A stretch of 64,000 nt of DNA, from positions 327,477 to 391,476 of the forward strand of contig NZ_FORI01000001.1 in the NCBI RefSeq assembly GCF_900113965.1. The letters are read 5' to 3'. Under the pieces are notes generated by a model. That model made no database searches. It was not told the origin of the DNA and saw only the letters and a list, made by a program, of their open reading frames with translations. This document shows, in pieces, positions 41,964-49,841 of this stretch (position 1 is its first letter; the number at the start of each line of letters is the position of its first letter). This DNA is from Treponema bryantii (GTDB taxonomy: Bacteria > Spirochaetota > Spirochaetia > Treponematales > Treponemataceae). Position numbers and translations under genes: made by a program.

Positions 41964-43472
41964 ATGAGTGAGTTAGACGAACATCTTGAATTAGATAAGG
42001 AAAAAATCAGAGTCTCAGTTGGCTTACAGTTACCAATAGAGATGACTTCCTATACTCTTCCAAGAAATACAGAAGTTTATATTCGCACCGTAATGGAGAT
42101 GTTCCTTGAAGAATGCCATCAGGATCACCTTAAGGAATATCTGAACTTCTGTTTGAGCGAACTCCTGACCAATGCAAAAAAAGCCAATACAAAGCGTGTT
42201 TACTTTATAGAAAAAGGCCTGGATATTAATGATCCTGATGATTACAAAAAGGGTATGGAGAACTTTAAGATGGATACCCTTACCAATATCGATCATTATC
42301 TTGAGCTTCAGAAAAAAGCCGGCCTTTATATAAAGCTTTCCCTTAGAATTCTTGCAGACAAAATCTATATTGAAATCAGAAATAATTCCAAGCTTACAGT
42401 TTTTGAGGAAGAACGAATCCACCAAAAGTTGAACAGCGTTCAGCAGTATCATGAGATGAACGATGTGTTTACAAAGGTTTTGGACCAGTCAGAAGGTGCC
42501 GGACTTGGTATTATGATTATAATTCTCATGCTGCAGAAGGTTGGACTTTCTAAAGACTGCTTTCAAGTTTATTCTGATGATGAAGAAAATGAAACCGTTA
42601 CCCGAATCATCATGCCTTGTAATTCAACAGTATTCTCTGGCGTAGAAATGCTTTCGTATGAGTTTGTAAATCTTGAAGATTCTACTCCTATTTTAAGGGA
42701 GCATTTTAATGAGGCAAATAAGATTGTAAATGCAGGCGAAGTAATAGACCGCAAGGCTCTTTATGAAGTAGTTCGAAAAGATATTTCTCTTGCCCTTCTG
42801 CCTTTTAAGTATGTTCTTGAGAAAGACAAAAAATGCTTTAATCTTCAAAAGGCAATTGCAATGCTTTCTGATTATGATTTGAAGTTTATTTATGATGAGA
42901 GCAATCCACGAAACAGAATTCTTGATAATCCGGGTAATTTTGCCTCTATTTTAGAGCATTCAAGACGAGTTGCATATTACACTTACACCTTGTATATGAA
43001 CTGTCCGCTCAAGGATACCTTCCCTGAAGATGAAAACTATATGTATCTTCTTGGCCTGTTTAACAGCCTTGGCGCAATGCTTCTTGCTGGGGCTAGTAAA
43101 AATCAGATTGATTACATTACCGAATTGAGTAAACAGTACTCAGATTATGGAGAGAATATTCTTGATATGTTTATGCACAGAAATGCGGCTACATATCTGA
43201 GTATGGTTGCTGCTAAACGATACGGATTTGATACAAAAGTTGCTTATAATCTTGTTGGCTGGAATGGTCTTGCACTGGTTCCGGAAGATGAAAAGAACAA
43301 GATTGGCATTCTTCATATTGCGGAAATGGTTGAGTTCTATTCACGCGGTATGGTTGATTTCTATCAGATAAATAAAAAAGCGCTCGCTATGTTCAATATT
43401 ATCGACGAGCGCCAGTTCAATAAACTTGTAAAAGATTTAAGTGATGGATATAAGGCCGATTGCGGCGAATAA
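41964..43472 (+). CDS. HATPase-HDOD fusion protein of unknown function
   Basis: A 502-residue cytoplasmic protein combining two signalling folds. Residues 20-220 resemble a GHKL ATPase: N box NFCLSELLTNAKKAN (61-75), IYIEIRNNSKL (134-144) and a lid/G2-like EGAGLGIMI (177-185). Residues 265-495 are an HDOD domain (NFASILEHSRRVAYYTYTLYMN, MFMHRNAATYLSMVAAKRYG), which lacks the HD metal residues and usually acts in protein-protein signalling. A phosphoacceptor His (DHp) domain is absent. The combination points to a regulator rather than a standard sensor kinase. It is divergent from the lipid kinase. Confidence 0.72.
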   Translation: MSELDEHLELDKEKIRVSVGLQLPIEMTSYTLPRNTEVYIRTVMEMFLEECHQDHLKEYLNFCLSELLTNAKKANTKRVYFIEKGLDINDPDDYKKGMENFKMDTLTNIDHYLELQKKAGLYIKLSLRILADKIYIEIRNNSKLTVFEEERIHQKLNSVQQYHEMNDVFTKVLDQSEGAGLGIMIIILMLQKVGLSKDCFQVYSDDEENETVTRIIMPCNSTVFSGVEMLSYEFVNLEDSTPILREHFNEANKIVNAGEVIDRKALYEVVRKDISLALLPFKYVLEKDKKCFNLQKAIAMLSDYDLKFIYDESNPRNRILDNPGNFASILEHSRRVAYYTYTLYMNCPLKDTFPEDENYMYLLGLFNSLGAMLLAGASKNQIDYITELSKQYSDYGENILDMFMHRNAATYLSMVAAKRYGFDTKVAYNLVGWNGLALVPEDEKNKIGILHIAEMVEFYSRGMVDFYQINKKALAMFNIIDERQFNKLVKDLSDGYKADCGE

Positions 43473-43473
43473 T

Positions 43474-43515
43474 GGTGGTTGAGTGCTTCGCGAAGCGAAG
43501 TGTATCGAAACCACC
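43474..43515. repeat. GGTGG/CCACC palindromic repeat, long variant
   Basis: A 42-bp perfect-armed element with arms GGTGGTT and AACCACC and an internal GCTTCGCGAAGC palindrome, placed between the convergent HATPase-HDOD and TrmH genes. Same family as 11130-11164. Confidence 0.8.
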
Positions 43516-43519
43516 GTTC

Positions 43520-44338
43520 CTACTTTAATTGTTCCACCCACTTCTGCATTAAAATTCCAAATGCCACACCAACGTTTAATGAAGCTTTAAGGCCTTTCAT
43601 TGGTATTGTTACTGTGCCGTAGGTGGCGCGGGCGAGGGCTTCGGGGCTTACGCCGAGTTCCTCGGAGCCTATGATGCAGATGCCGCGTTCAGGAAACTTG
43701 AACTCTTCGATTGGAGTTCCGCCGGTTTCCAGCGCGAAAACGGGAATGTCCTCGGGAAGTTCTTCGAGGGGAACGCGGTCCCAGCCCATGGTTTCTATGC
43801 AGCCCATGCCGGAGCGGATTGCGCGTGGCTGAGTAGGGTCAATGCAGTGTGGTGAAATTAAAACCTTTTCGGCTCCCATTGCCTCGGCGGTACGGAAAAT
43901 TGAACCTATATTGAATGGCGAACGGATGTCTTCTGCGTAAACAGCAACTCCGGGAAAAAAGTCGCGGGCGCGGACGGTGCCGTCTTCATTTTCCGGGGCG
44001 GCGTGCGGCGCGATTACGAGGTCCCACTCCGCAGGAAACGTTCCGAGCAGTTCCAGCAAAGTGTTGCGGGCAAAGTTACAGAGTCTAAGTTCATCAAAAG
44101 GTTCTGCCGCCAGCAGTGTTTTCAGTGTTGTGGCTGCTTCTTCAGAAAGTTTTGGGTCGCGTAAAAGAACTGCAGTAACCTGCTTAATGTATTCTGCGCG
44201 CGGCAGACTTGTAAAGGAATATTCAGTTCCCTTTTCTGCAATTCCGAGAATATCGCGTTCGAGTGCACCGAATGTAAGTGCTAATTTGCGGCGCTTCTGT
44301 CCGCCTTCCAATTGAAATAATTTTCCTGGTTCTATCAT
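43520..44338 (-). CDS. TrmH/SpoU-family RNA 2'-O-methyltransferase
   Basis: A 272-residue enzyme that methylates ribose in rRNA or tRNA. The SPOUT fold with its C-terminal knot shows the three motifs: AEDIRSPFNIGSIFRTAEAMG (motif 1, Asn/Arg), CIIGSEELGVS (motif 2) and IPMKGLKASLNVGVAFGI (motif 3). The N-terminal 100 residues are a separate region rather than the usual L30e-like domain, and the target RNA is unknown. It ends next to a palindromic repeat and starts next to another. Confidence 0.9.
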   Translation of the reverse strand: MIEPGKLFQLEGGQKRRKLALTFGALERDILGIAEKGTEYSFTSLPRAEYIKQVTAVLLRDPKLSEEAATTLKTLLAAEPFDELRLCNFARNTLLELLGTFPAEWDLVIAPHAAPENEDGTVRARDFFPGVAVYAEDIRSPFNIGSIFRTAEAMGAEKVLISPHCIDPTQPRAIRSGMGCIETMGWDRVPLEELPEDIPVFALETGGTPIEEFKFPERGICIIGSEELGVSPEALARATYGTVTIPMKGLKASLNVGVAFGILMQKWVEQLK

Positions 44339-44352
44339 GTGTTAAAATAATA

Positions 44353-44424
44353 TGGATTGCTTCGCTACGCTCGCAATGACACTATATACCGTCATTGCGA
44401 GGAGCGTAGCGACGAAGCAATCCA
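44353..44424. repeat. 72-bp inverted repeat with GGATTGCTTCG arms
   Basis: Arms of 28 and 34 nt (TGGATTGCTTCG...CGCAATGAC and its reverse) are complementary apart from two 3-nt insertions in the right arm. It separates the TrmH gene from the Fe-ADH-like gene, both on the minus strand, and belongs to a third repeat type in this window. Confidence 0.85.
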
Positions 44425-44430
44425 TTATTC

Positions 44431-45579
44431 CTAATATGCTAGTTTTACAAAATCAAACAAATCATCCGTAGTCATACTACGTGGCAGGTTGTTAATCAGG
44501 TTTACGGCCTTAATATCTTCAACCGGCAGCGAAAGCTGTTCAATTGTAAGATTTAAATCCTTAAGACGGGTTGGCAGAGCAGATTTAGCAATCTTCTGAC
44601 GAACATATTCAGTAAGCTGCTTTGCGGCATCTTCGCCTTTAGTTTCTTCAGGGCAGGCGCGGATAAGGTGAGAAAGTGTCTCAAGCTTTGCGAGCTTAAA
44701 CTTTGCAACATCTTCCAGCTGGAAAGGAAGCAAAATAGAAGAGATGAGAGACTTACTCTTGTGATAGCGGGAATAAATACTTAAAGAAAGTAGAGTTCCA
44801 ATTCCAACAGAAGAAGCGGCGGCACCAAGTGAAATCAGACAGCCTGCCTGAGCCATAAGAACTTCTGCAGGTGTTGTGATGTCGAGAGTAGGTGAGCCGT
44901 CGAGTCCGTAAGAAAGAATCTCAAGACCTTTTTCTATAAACATATCGCTAAAGAAGTTTGCCTTCTGAGAAAGGTATGCTTCAATTGCAATGGAAATCAA
45001 ATCAATAGAAAGTGTAGATTTCTGATTGTCTGTAAGAGTGAGCATAAGGTTAGGGTCTATAAGAACAAGTTTACAAACTCCACCCTGTACGCGCAGGAAC
45101 TTAAGCTGATGGCTGCGTGAGTCTACAACCGGAATATCCTGTGTAAACATAAATGGGCTTCTGTAGGTTGTAGGAATACAGATACATGGAATTGCATTTG
45201 CTGTAGGAAGAGCTCCATCTACAAAGTTATAAAAATCATGAACTTCGTTATAGTATGCTGCAACGGCGCGGCCAACCTGAATGGCTTTTTCTCCACCAAT
45301 TGCAATAATACCGTGAACGTGACCTTCTTTTGCAAGACCAAGCGCACGTGAAATTACCTGAGTTGTAGGGCCTTCTGCAAGTTCTGCAAATACAAAGCTT
45401 TCAATTTTGCGGTCAATCAAAGACTGCATAATCTGGCCTGCAAGCTGAGCTTCGTTTAGCATAGGGTCCATAATAACCATATAACGTGAACCCCATTCAT
45501 GTACCTGAGCACCAAGACGGCTGATGGTGTAAGGTCCTAAAATAATGTTTGGATTGATACGAAATGCTAAATCTGCCAT
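44431..45579 (-). CDS. Iron-alcohol-dehydrogenase-like protein with lost metal ligands
   Basis: A 382-residue protein with the fold and length of Fe-dependent ADH/glycerol dehydrogenase (MADLAFRINPNIILG, then ALPTANAIPCICIPTT, and AIEAYLS). The catalytic residues have decayed. The first iron ligand (Asp193) is kept but its partner His is I197 (DLISI for DALTH), the helix that carries the next His reads SVGIGTLLSLSIY, and the NAD-binding GGGS and TTAGTGSE motifs are GGEK and TTYRSPFM. It is therefore probably not an active dehydrogenase. AAGAGG precedes the ATG at 45579, chosen over the upstream frame (23 codons, unlike the family). Confidence 0.75.
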   Translation of the reverse strand: MADLAFRINPNIILGPYTISRLGAQVHEWGSRYMVIMDPMLNEAQLAGQIMQSLIDRKIESFVFAELAEGPTTQVISRALGLAKEGHVHGIIAIGGEKAIQVGRAVAAYYNEVHDFYNFVDGALPTANAIPCICIPTTYRSPFMFTQDIPVVDSRSHQLKFLRVQGGVCKLVLIDPNLMLTLTDNQKSTLSIDLISIAIEAYLSQKANFFSDMFIEKGLEILSYGLDGSPTLDITTPAEVLMAQAGCLISLGAAASSVGIGTLLSLSIYSRYHKSKSLISSILLPFQLEDVAKFKLAKLETLSHLIRACPEETKGEDAAKQLTEYVRQKIAKSALPTRLKDLNLTIEQLSLPVEDIKAVNLINNLPRSMTTDDLFDFVKLAY

Positions 45580-45612
45580 GTTTTTTCCTCTTCTCCTACT
45601 TTTATAAACAAA

Positions 45613-45639
45613 AAAAGACGGAAACGCGTTCCGTCTTTT
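45613..45639. terminator. Bidirectional intrinsic terminator
   Basis: An 11-bp perfect stem AAAAGACGGAA/TTCCGTCTTTT with loop ACGCG. On the minus strand it follows the FlgM gene and is followed by a T run, separating it from the Fe-ADH-like gene. Confidence 0.9.
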
Positions 45640-45661
45640 GAGAGTCAATTAAAGACCGCTA

Positions 45662-45949
45662 TTAGAGTCCAATTGCAGACAAGAACTTGTCTGCTGCCGA
45701 CTTAATTACGGCATCATTTAAGTAGTTTGGATCCTTAAGCTTTTCTTTAACGGCTGCAACGCGATCTGCTCTTACATCAGGAGTCTCGTTAGCAACTTTT
45801 TCCAGGTAGTAAGCTTCAGCCATTTCTTTGGCTTCTGCAGAAACGCTGATAGAATCGTAATCGCGGTCTACCTTTGCAGAGCTTTCGGTTTTGCGGAGAT
45901 TCTGAACATTGTTTACCTGAGTAACATTGTTTACACCATTTATCATCAT
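45662..45949 (-). CDS. flgM: FlgM anti-sigma-28 factor
   Basis: A 95-residue protein that holds the flagellar sigma factor FliA inactive until the hook is built, then is exported. The conserved pattern is DSISVSAEAKEMAEAYYLEK, then PDVRADRVAAVKEKLKDPNY and a helical SAADKFL end. The N-terminal half is disordered, as in the family. It lies 21 nt downstream of rsmI and is closed by the terminator at 45613-45639. No flagellar structural genes adjoin it. It starts at one of two adjacent ATGs (45949 or 45946). Confidence 0.9.
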   Translation of the reverse strand: MMINGVNNVTQVNNVQNLRKTESSAKVDRDYDSISVSAEAKEMAEAYYLEKVANETPDVRADRVAAVKEKLKDPNYLNDAVIKSAADKFLSAIGL

Positions 45950-45970
45950 AACGTCCTACCCCTCTACCCT

Positions 45971-46678
45971 TTAATTATCGGTAGATTCATCAGAATTCTT
46001 AATATTTTTTACACCAGAAATGAAAACTGCAAACTCCCCTTTAACGGATTGTCGCGAAGAATAATCCTCGTACAACTCAACGGCTGTACCACTGGTTATT
46101 TCCTCGTGCAGTTTTGTCAATTCTCGTCCAACAACGATGCGCCGGTTACTATCAATATCGGCAATGTCCGCAAGAAGTTTAGTAATTCTGAACGGACTTT
46201 CGTAAATAACTACCGCATTTCCGGTATCCATCAGCTCTTTTAAGCGGCTGCGTCGTCGGCCTGGCTTAGGTGAAAGAAAGCCCTCAAAAATAAGTGTTTT
46301 ACCGCCCGTACCCGCAACGCTCACAAGGGTTGCAAACGCAGCAGGGCCTGGAATCGGCACCACATCAAAACCTGCCTGGCGAACAACATCAACAAGAACT
46401 GCACCCGGATCAGAAATACCCGGAGTTCCTGCGTCACTTGCATAAGCAACGTCATGTCCTTCTTCCAGCAGTTTGACTATCTTTTCCCCAGCAAATCTTT
46501 CGTTTTGGGCCCTGCAGGAAATAAGCGGCTTTTTGATTTCAAAATGATTCAAAAGCTGCAAGGTATGGCGGGTATCTTCAGCAGCAATATAATCTGCACT
46601 TTTAAGTGTTTCGATTGCTCTGTAAGTAATATCGCCAAGATTCCCTATTGGTGTTCCAACAACAAAAAGTTTTGCCAC
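45971..46678 (-). CDS. rsmI: 16S rRNA (cytidine-1402-2'-O)-methyltransferase RsmI
   Basis: A tetrapyrrole-methylase-fold enzyme that 2'-O-methylates C1402 of 16S rRNA. The 235 residues open with LFVVGTPIGNLGDITYRAIETL, then AAEDTRHTLQLLNHF, SDAGTPGISDPGAVLV and PGPAAFATLVSVAG. It ends after the fold at about 225, without the helical C-terminal extension of most RsmI proteins (usually 270-290 residues). It uses a GTG start 6 nt after a TATAAT box. Confidence 0.93.
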   Translation of the reverse strand: MAKLFVVGTPIGNLGDITYRAIETLKSADYIAAEDTRHTLQLLNHFEIKKPLISCRAQNERFAGEKIVKLLEEGHDVAYASDAGTPGISDPGAVLVDVVRQAGFDVVPIPGPAAFATLVSVAGTGGKTLIFEGFLSPKPGRRRSRLKELMDTGNAVVIYESPFRITKLLADIADIDSNRRIVVGRELTKLHEEITSGTAVELYEDYSSRQSVKGEFAVFISGVKNIKNSDESTDN

Positions 46679-46684
46679 GCATAT

Positions 46685-46713
46685 ATTATAGAATGAAATG
46701 AACTAAGATACAA
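46685..46713 (-). promoter_or_regulatory. Promoter of rsmI-flgM
   Basis: -35 TTGTAT (46708-46713), 17-nt spacer, -10 TATAAT (46685-46690), then 6 nt to the GTG at 46678. No ribosome site. Confidence 0.65.
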
Positions 46714-46727
46714 GCAAAATTAAATTT

Positions 46728-46756
46728 TTGCAAAAATCAGTTTTCAGGCTTAAAAT
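46728..46756 (+). promoter_or_regulatory. Promoter of the acyl-CoA synthetase gene
   Basis: -35 TTGCAA (46728-46733), 17-nt spacer, -10 TAAAAT (46751-46756), then 6 nt to the ATG at 46763. It lies back to back with the rsmI promoter. Confidence 0.6.
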
Positions 46757-46762
46757 AAAGGC

Positions 46763-48529
46763 ATGGCTACAATAAACAATATTCCTTGGAAATATCTTGA
46801 TGATTTTCGTGGTACAGAGTTCAAAGGCGAATGGCCAACATTCCCTGAGCTTCTGAGAATTCAGGCTAAACGGAACGGAGAAAGACCGTGTTTTACGGCT
46901 TTTGACGGACCGGGAGATTCTAAGCGTACTCTAACCTACAACGAGGTGCTTGCTAATGTAACTGCGCTTGCCGACTGGCTTACTGAGAACGGACTTAAAA
47001 AAGGTGACCGTGTTGCAGTAATGGGAAAAAACTCTCCGGAGTGGGCAACTGCATATCTGGCAACTCTTTTTGCAAGTGGTATTGTTGTGCCTGTTGATAA
47101 CGGACTTCATGAACCGGAAGTTGTGAACATTGTAAAAACAGCAGAACCAACATTTATCTTCTGCGACGACGACCGTTCTTTCATGTATAAAAATAATTTT
47201 GATAAACTCAAAATCTATTCCTTGAATCAGGATGCGGGAGATCGTTTTATCCTTAATCTTAAGGCTAAGGCTGCTGTAAAGCCAAATGAACCTGCTACTG
47301 AATACGACACCTGTGCAATTCTCTTTACTTCCGGAACAACCGGAAAGCCAAAGGGTGTAATGCTTTCTCACAAAAACCTTATGTCTGATGGTTTTATTGC
47401 TCAGAGAAACTTTAATCACTATAACACAGATGTTTTCTACGCTCTGCTTCCAATCCATCATGCCTATACAATGCAGGCAGCCTTTATAAACCCTCTGCAG
47501 ACCGGTGCATCTATTGTATTTGGAAAGAGTATGGCGGTTTCAAAACTGCTGCGAGAGCTTAAGGAAGGAAAAATCACCATTATGCTTGGTGTTCCTCTTC
47601 TTTATAACAAGCTTCTTTCGGGAATCAGAAAAGGAATTAAGTCTAAGGGCCCGGTAGTTGCAGGACTGCTTGGTTTTGTAAGCTGGCTTTCTTATGCACT
47701 TAAAAAGGTTTTCCATATTAATGCGGGAAAACGTTTGTTTAAGCCGGTGCTTGAACAGGCAAGTATTTATACAATCCGTGTTGCAATTTCTGGTGGTGGT
47801 CCGCTTGCGCCTAGTGTTTGCCGCCAGTACAACGCAATGGGTATTGATTTTATTCAGGGCTACGGACTTACAGAAACTTCTCCTATTATTGCGCTGAACC
47901 CTGTTGAGCATTTTAAGAGCGAAAGTGTTGGTATGTCTTTTGCACCTTATGAAGAAGTGAAGATTTTGAATCCGGAAAAGGTAATCACTAAAAAAGGTGT
48001 AGAAGAAGTTGGTGAAATTGCTGTAAAAGGTCCAATGGTTATGCAGGGCTACTACAAAATGCCTGAAGAAACCAAGGCTATGTTTACAGAAGACGGCTTC
48101 CTTAAGACCGGTGACCTTGGAAGTATAGACAGTGAAGGATATATTAAGCTTTGCGGTCGTGCAAAGAATCTGATTGTTACAAGCGGTGGTAAGAATGTTT
48201 ATCCTGAAGAGATTGAGGATGCATTCCAGCTTTATGATGAGATTCAGCAGATTACTGTTCGCGGTTATTATTCTGATGAAGAAAAGACATCTGAGGAAAT
48301 TGAAGCTTTAATTTACCCTAGCGATGAGCTTTACAAAACTCTTGGTGTTGAACGTAATAATGAGTTTGTTCAGGATGAGGTTCTTGATGCGGTTCAGAAG
48401 ATTGTGAGCAAGGTGAATAAAAACTTCCAGGCTTACTCACAGATTTCTAAGGTTACTTTGTTGAAGGAGCCGTTAGAGATGACTACTTCGCAGAAAGTTA
48501 AGAGAAACTTTATACCGAAAACTTATTAA
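46763..48529 (+). CDS. Long-chain acyl-CoA synthetase (AMP-forming)
   Basis: A 588-residue member of the ANL superfamily that activates fatty acids as acyl-AMP and passes them to CoA. The P-loop FTSGTTGKPKGVMLSH is at about 188-203, GYGLTETSP near 372, LKTGDLG near 458, and a catalytic Lys near the C-terminus (TTSQKVKRNF). Substrate chain length is inferred from the closest family pattern. Convergent with the next gene, with a 3-nt gap. Confidence 0.92.
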   Translation: MATINNIPWKYLDDFRGTEFKGEWPTFPELLRIQAKRNGERPCFTAFDGPGDSKRTLTYNEVLANVTALADWLTENGLKKGDRVAVMGKNSPEWATAYLATLFASGIVVPVDNGLHEPEVVNIVKTAEPTFIFCDDDRSFMYKNNFDKLKIYSLNQDAGDRFILNLKAKAAVKPNEPATEYDTCAILFTSGTTGKPKGVMLSHKNLMSDGFIAQRNFNHYNTDVFYALLPIHHAYTMQAAFINPLQTGASIVFGKSMAVSKLLRELKEGKITIMLGVPLLYNKLLSGIRKGIKSKGPVVAGLLGFVSWLSYALKKVFHINAGKRLFKPVLEQASIYTIRVAISGGGPLAPSVCRQYNAMGIDFIQGYGLTETSPIIALNPVEHFKSESVGMSFAPYEEVKILNPEKVITKKGVEEVGEIAVKGPMVMQGYYKMPEETKAMFTEDGFLKTGDLGSIDSEGYIKLCGRAKNLIVTSGGKNVYPEEIEDAFQLYDEIQQITVRGYYSDEEKTSEEIEALIYPSDELYKTLGVERNNEFVQDEVLDAVQKIVSKVNKNFQAYSQISKVTLLKEPLEMTTSQKVKRNFIPKTY

Positions 48530-48532
48530 TTG

Positions 48533-49771
48533 CTACCGTGCGTAATTACGTATTTCGCCACATAGTTTCTCTAATTCTTTGCTACGGCGCTGGTAGGCGG
48601 CGAGGTAGAGGTCTGGGACGGCGCCGCCTGAGCAGGATGCAGCCCAGAAACGAACGTCGTCGGCCTGGCGGTCGTAAGATTCTGCACGGTATTGAGTTGG
48701 AGCAAGGGCAGTTTTATCAGATAATGATGTCTGAGCCTCTTCTGTAAAAAAGCCGGCAAGATATTTTTTACAGTTTGAATTATCTGAAAGCAGCATGCAG
48801 GAAACAGCCGGTGCAATTAAACCATAATCTGCCCCAGATTTATACATTGGAGTCTTTGCCGACTCATAATTCTTAATAATATTATAGGCAATTTTTCTGT
48901 GGGAACTCAGAAGTGTAAAGAAGCAGGAAATCTGTTTTTCTTCTGCAAAGTAAACTAAATCATTTCCGTGTCCATTATACCAGGCCGGGTGAGTAAGACC
49001 CTCCTTTGGCCAGAGCTTGAGCATATCAAGAAGGGAGCGGAGGGTAAGATCTTTGCCGTCCAGCTTTACATCAATAACTTCATCCAAAATTTCAACAGTA
49101 CGGAGTTCATCAATCAGTTTATTGTAGGCAGAAAGACCGCCCTTTGACATTACCAGTGCGCCAAGAAAATCAATCAAAATACGATTGTCGGCACCATTAC
49201 AGAAGAATGGGCTGAATACATAATTTTTTGACTCGTTAAGATATTTGATAAAGGCATCATAATTTTCCGGAGTATCGGAATTAAGACGGTTTAGAACTTC
49301 AGTACTGAAAGCAAATTCACAGTGGTCCAGAATAATCGGAATGCATTTTTTATTACGCAGGGAATTAGGAATTTGCTCGAGAATCTTTGCAGGAATATCT
49401 TCCGCAGATTTTGAGAGTGTATCGGTAATTTCGCCCCGCCAGGTAAAAAGCATGTCATATTTTTCTTTTACAATCTGAAGGTCAAAATCTTTATCAGAAA
49501 GAGTGTCCAGCTGAAGAATAATATTTTCTTCCTGAGGAATCTGAGCCTTCAACAGTTCGGTAAGATTTTCATCAAGACCGTAAAAAGCAACTTTTACAGT
49601 GCGGTCTGCAATCCGTTTTTTGTAAGTACGAACGCCAATGCAGATTCCGGTAATAACGAGAATTGTACAAATAAAACTTAGTCCATAAGTAATTGTCTTT
49701 TTGTTCAGAAGAAAGGCTTTTGCTTTTGAGTCTTTAGAAATCTTCTTATTTTTCTTGCTTTTCTTACTCAT
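48533..49771 (-). CDS. Membrane-anchored periplasmic-binding-like protein
   Basis: A 412-residue protein. A lysine-rich N-terminus (MSKKSKKNKKISKD) and one transmembrane helix near 28-50 anchor a large extracytoplasmic domain that looks like a family 1 solute-binding protein: VKVAFYGLDENLTELLKAQI early on, then ICFFTLL and KYLAGFFTEEAQTSLSDK near the end, where sugar-binding proteins have the same FFTxxEAQ element. There is no lipobox. The 43 extra upstream codons, in the region shared with the divergent gene, were not used. The function is not recognised. Confidence 0.7.
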   Translation of the reverse strand: MSKKSKKNKKISKDSKAKAFLLNKKTITYGLSFICTILVITGICIGVRTYKKRIADRTVKVAFYGLDENLTELLKAQIPQEENIILQLDTLSDKDFDLQIVKEKYDMLFTWRGEITDTLSKSAEDIPAKILEQIPNSLRNKKCIPIILDHCEFAFSTEVLNRLNSDTPENYDAFIKYLNESKNYVFSPFFCNGADNRILIDFLGALVMSKGGLSAYNKLIDELRTVEILDEVIDVKLDGKDLTLRSLLDMLKLWPKEGLTHPAWYNGHGNDLVYFAEEKQISCFFTLLSSHRKIAYNIIKNYESAKTPMYKSGADYGLIAPAVSCMLLSDNSNCKKYLAGFFTEEAQTSLSDKTALAPTQYRAESYDRQADDVRFWAASCSGGAVPDLYLAAYQRRSKELEKLCGEIRNYAR

Positions 49772-49841
49772 AATTAGAATATCGGAATAATGATTTATTT
49801 CTATAGTTATGTTTGTTACAATAAAATACGAGAATATAATT

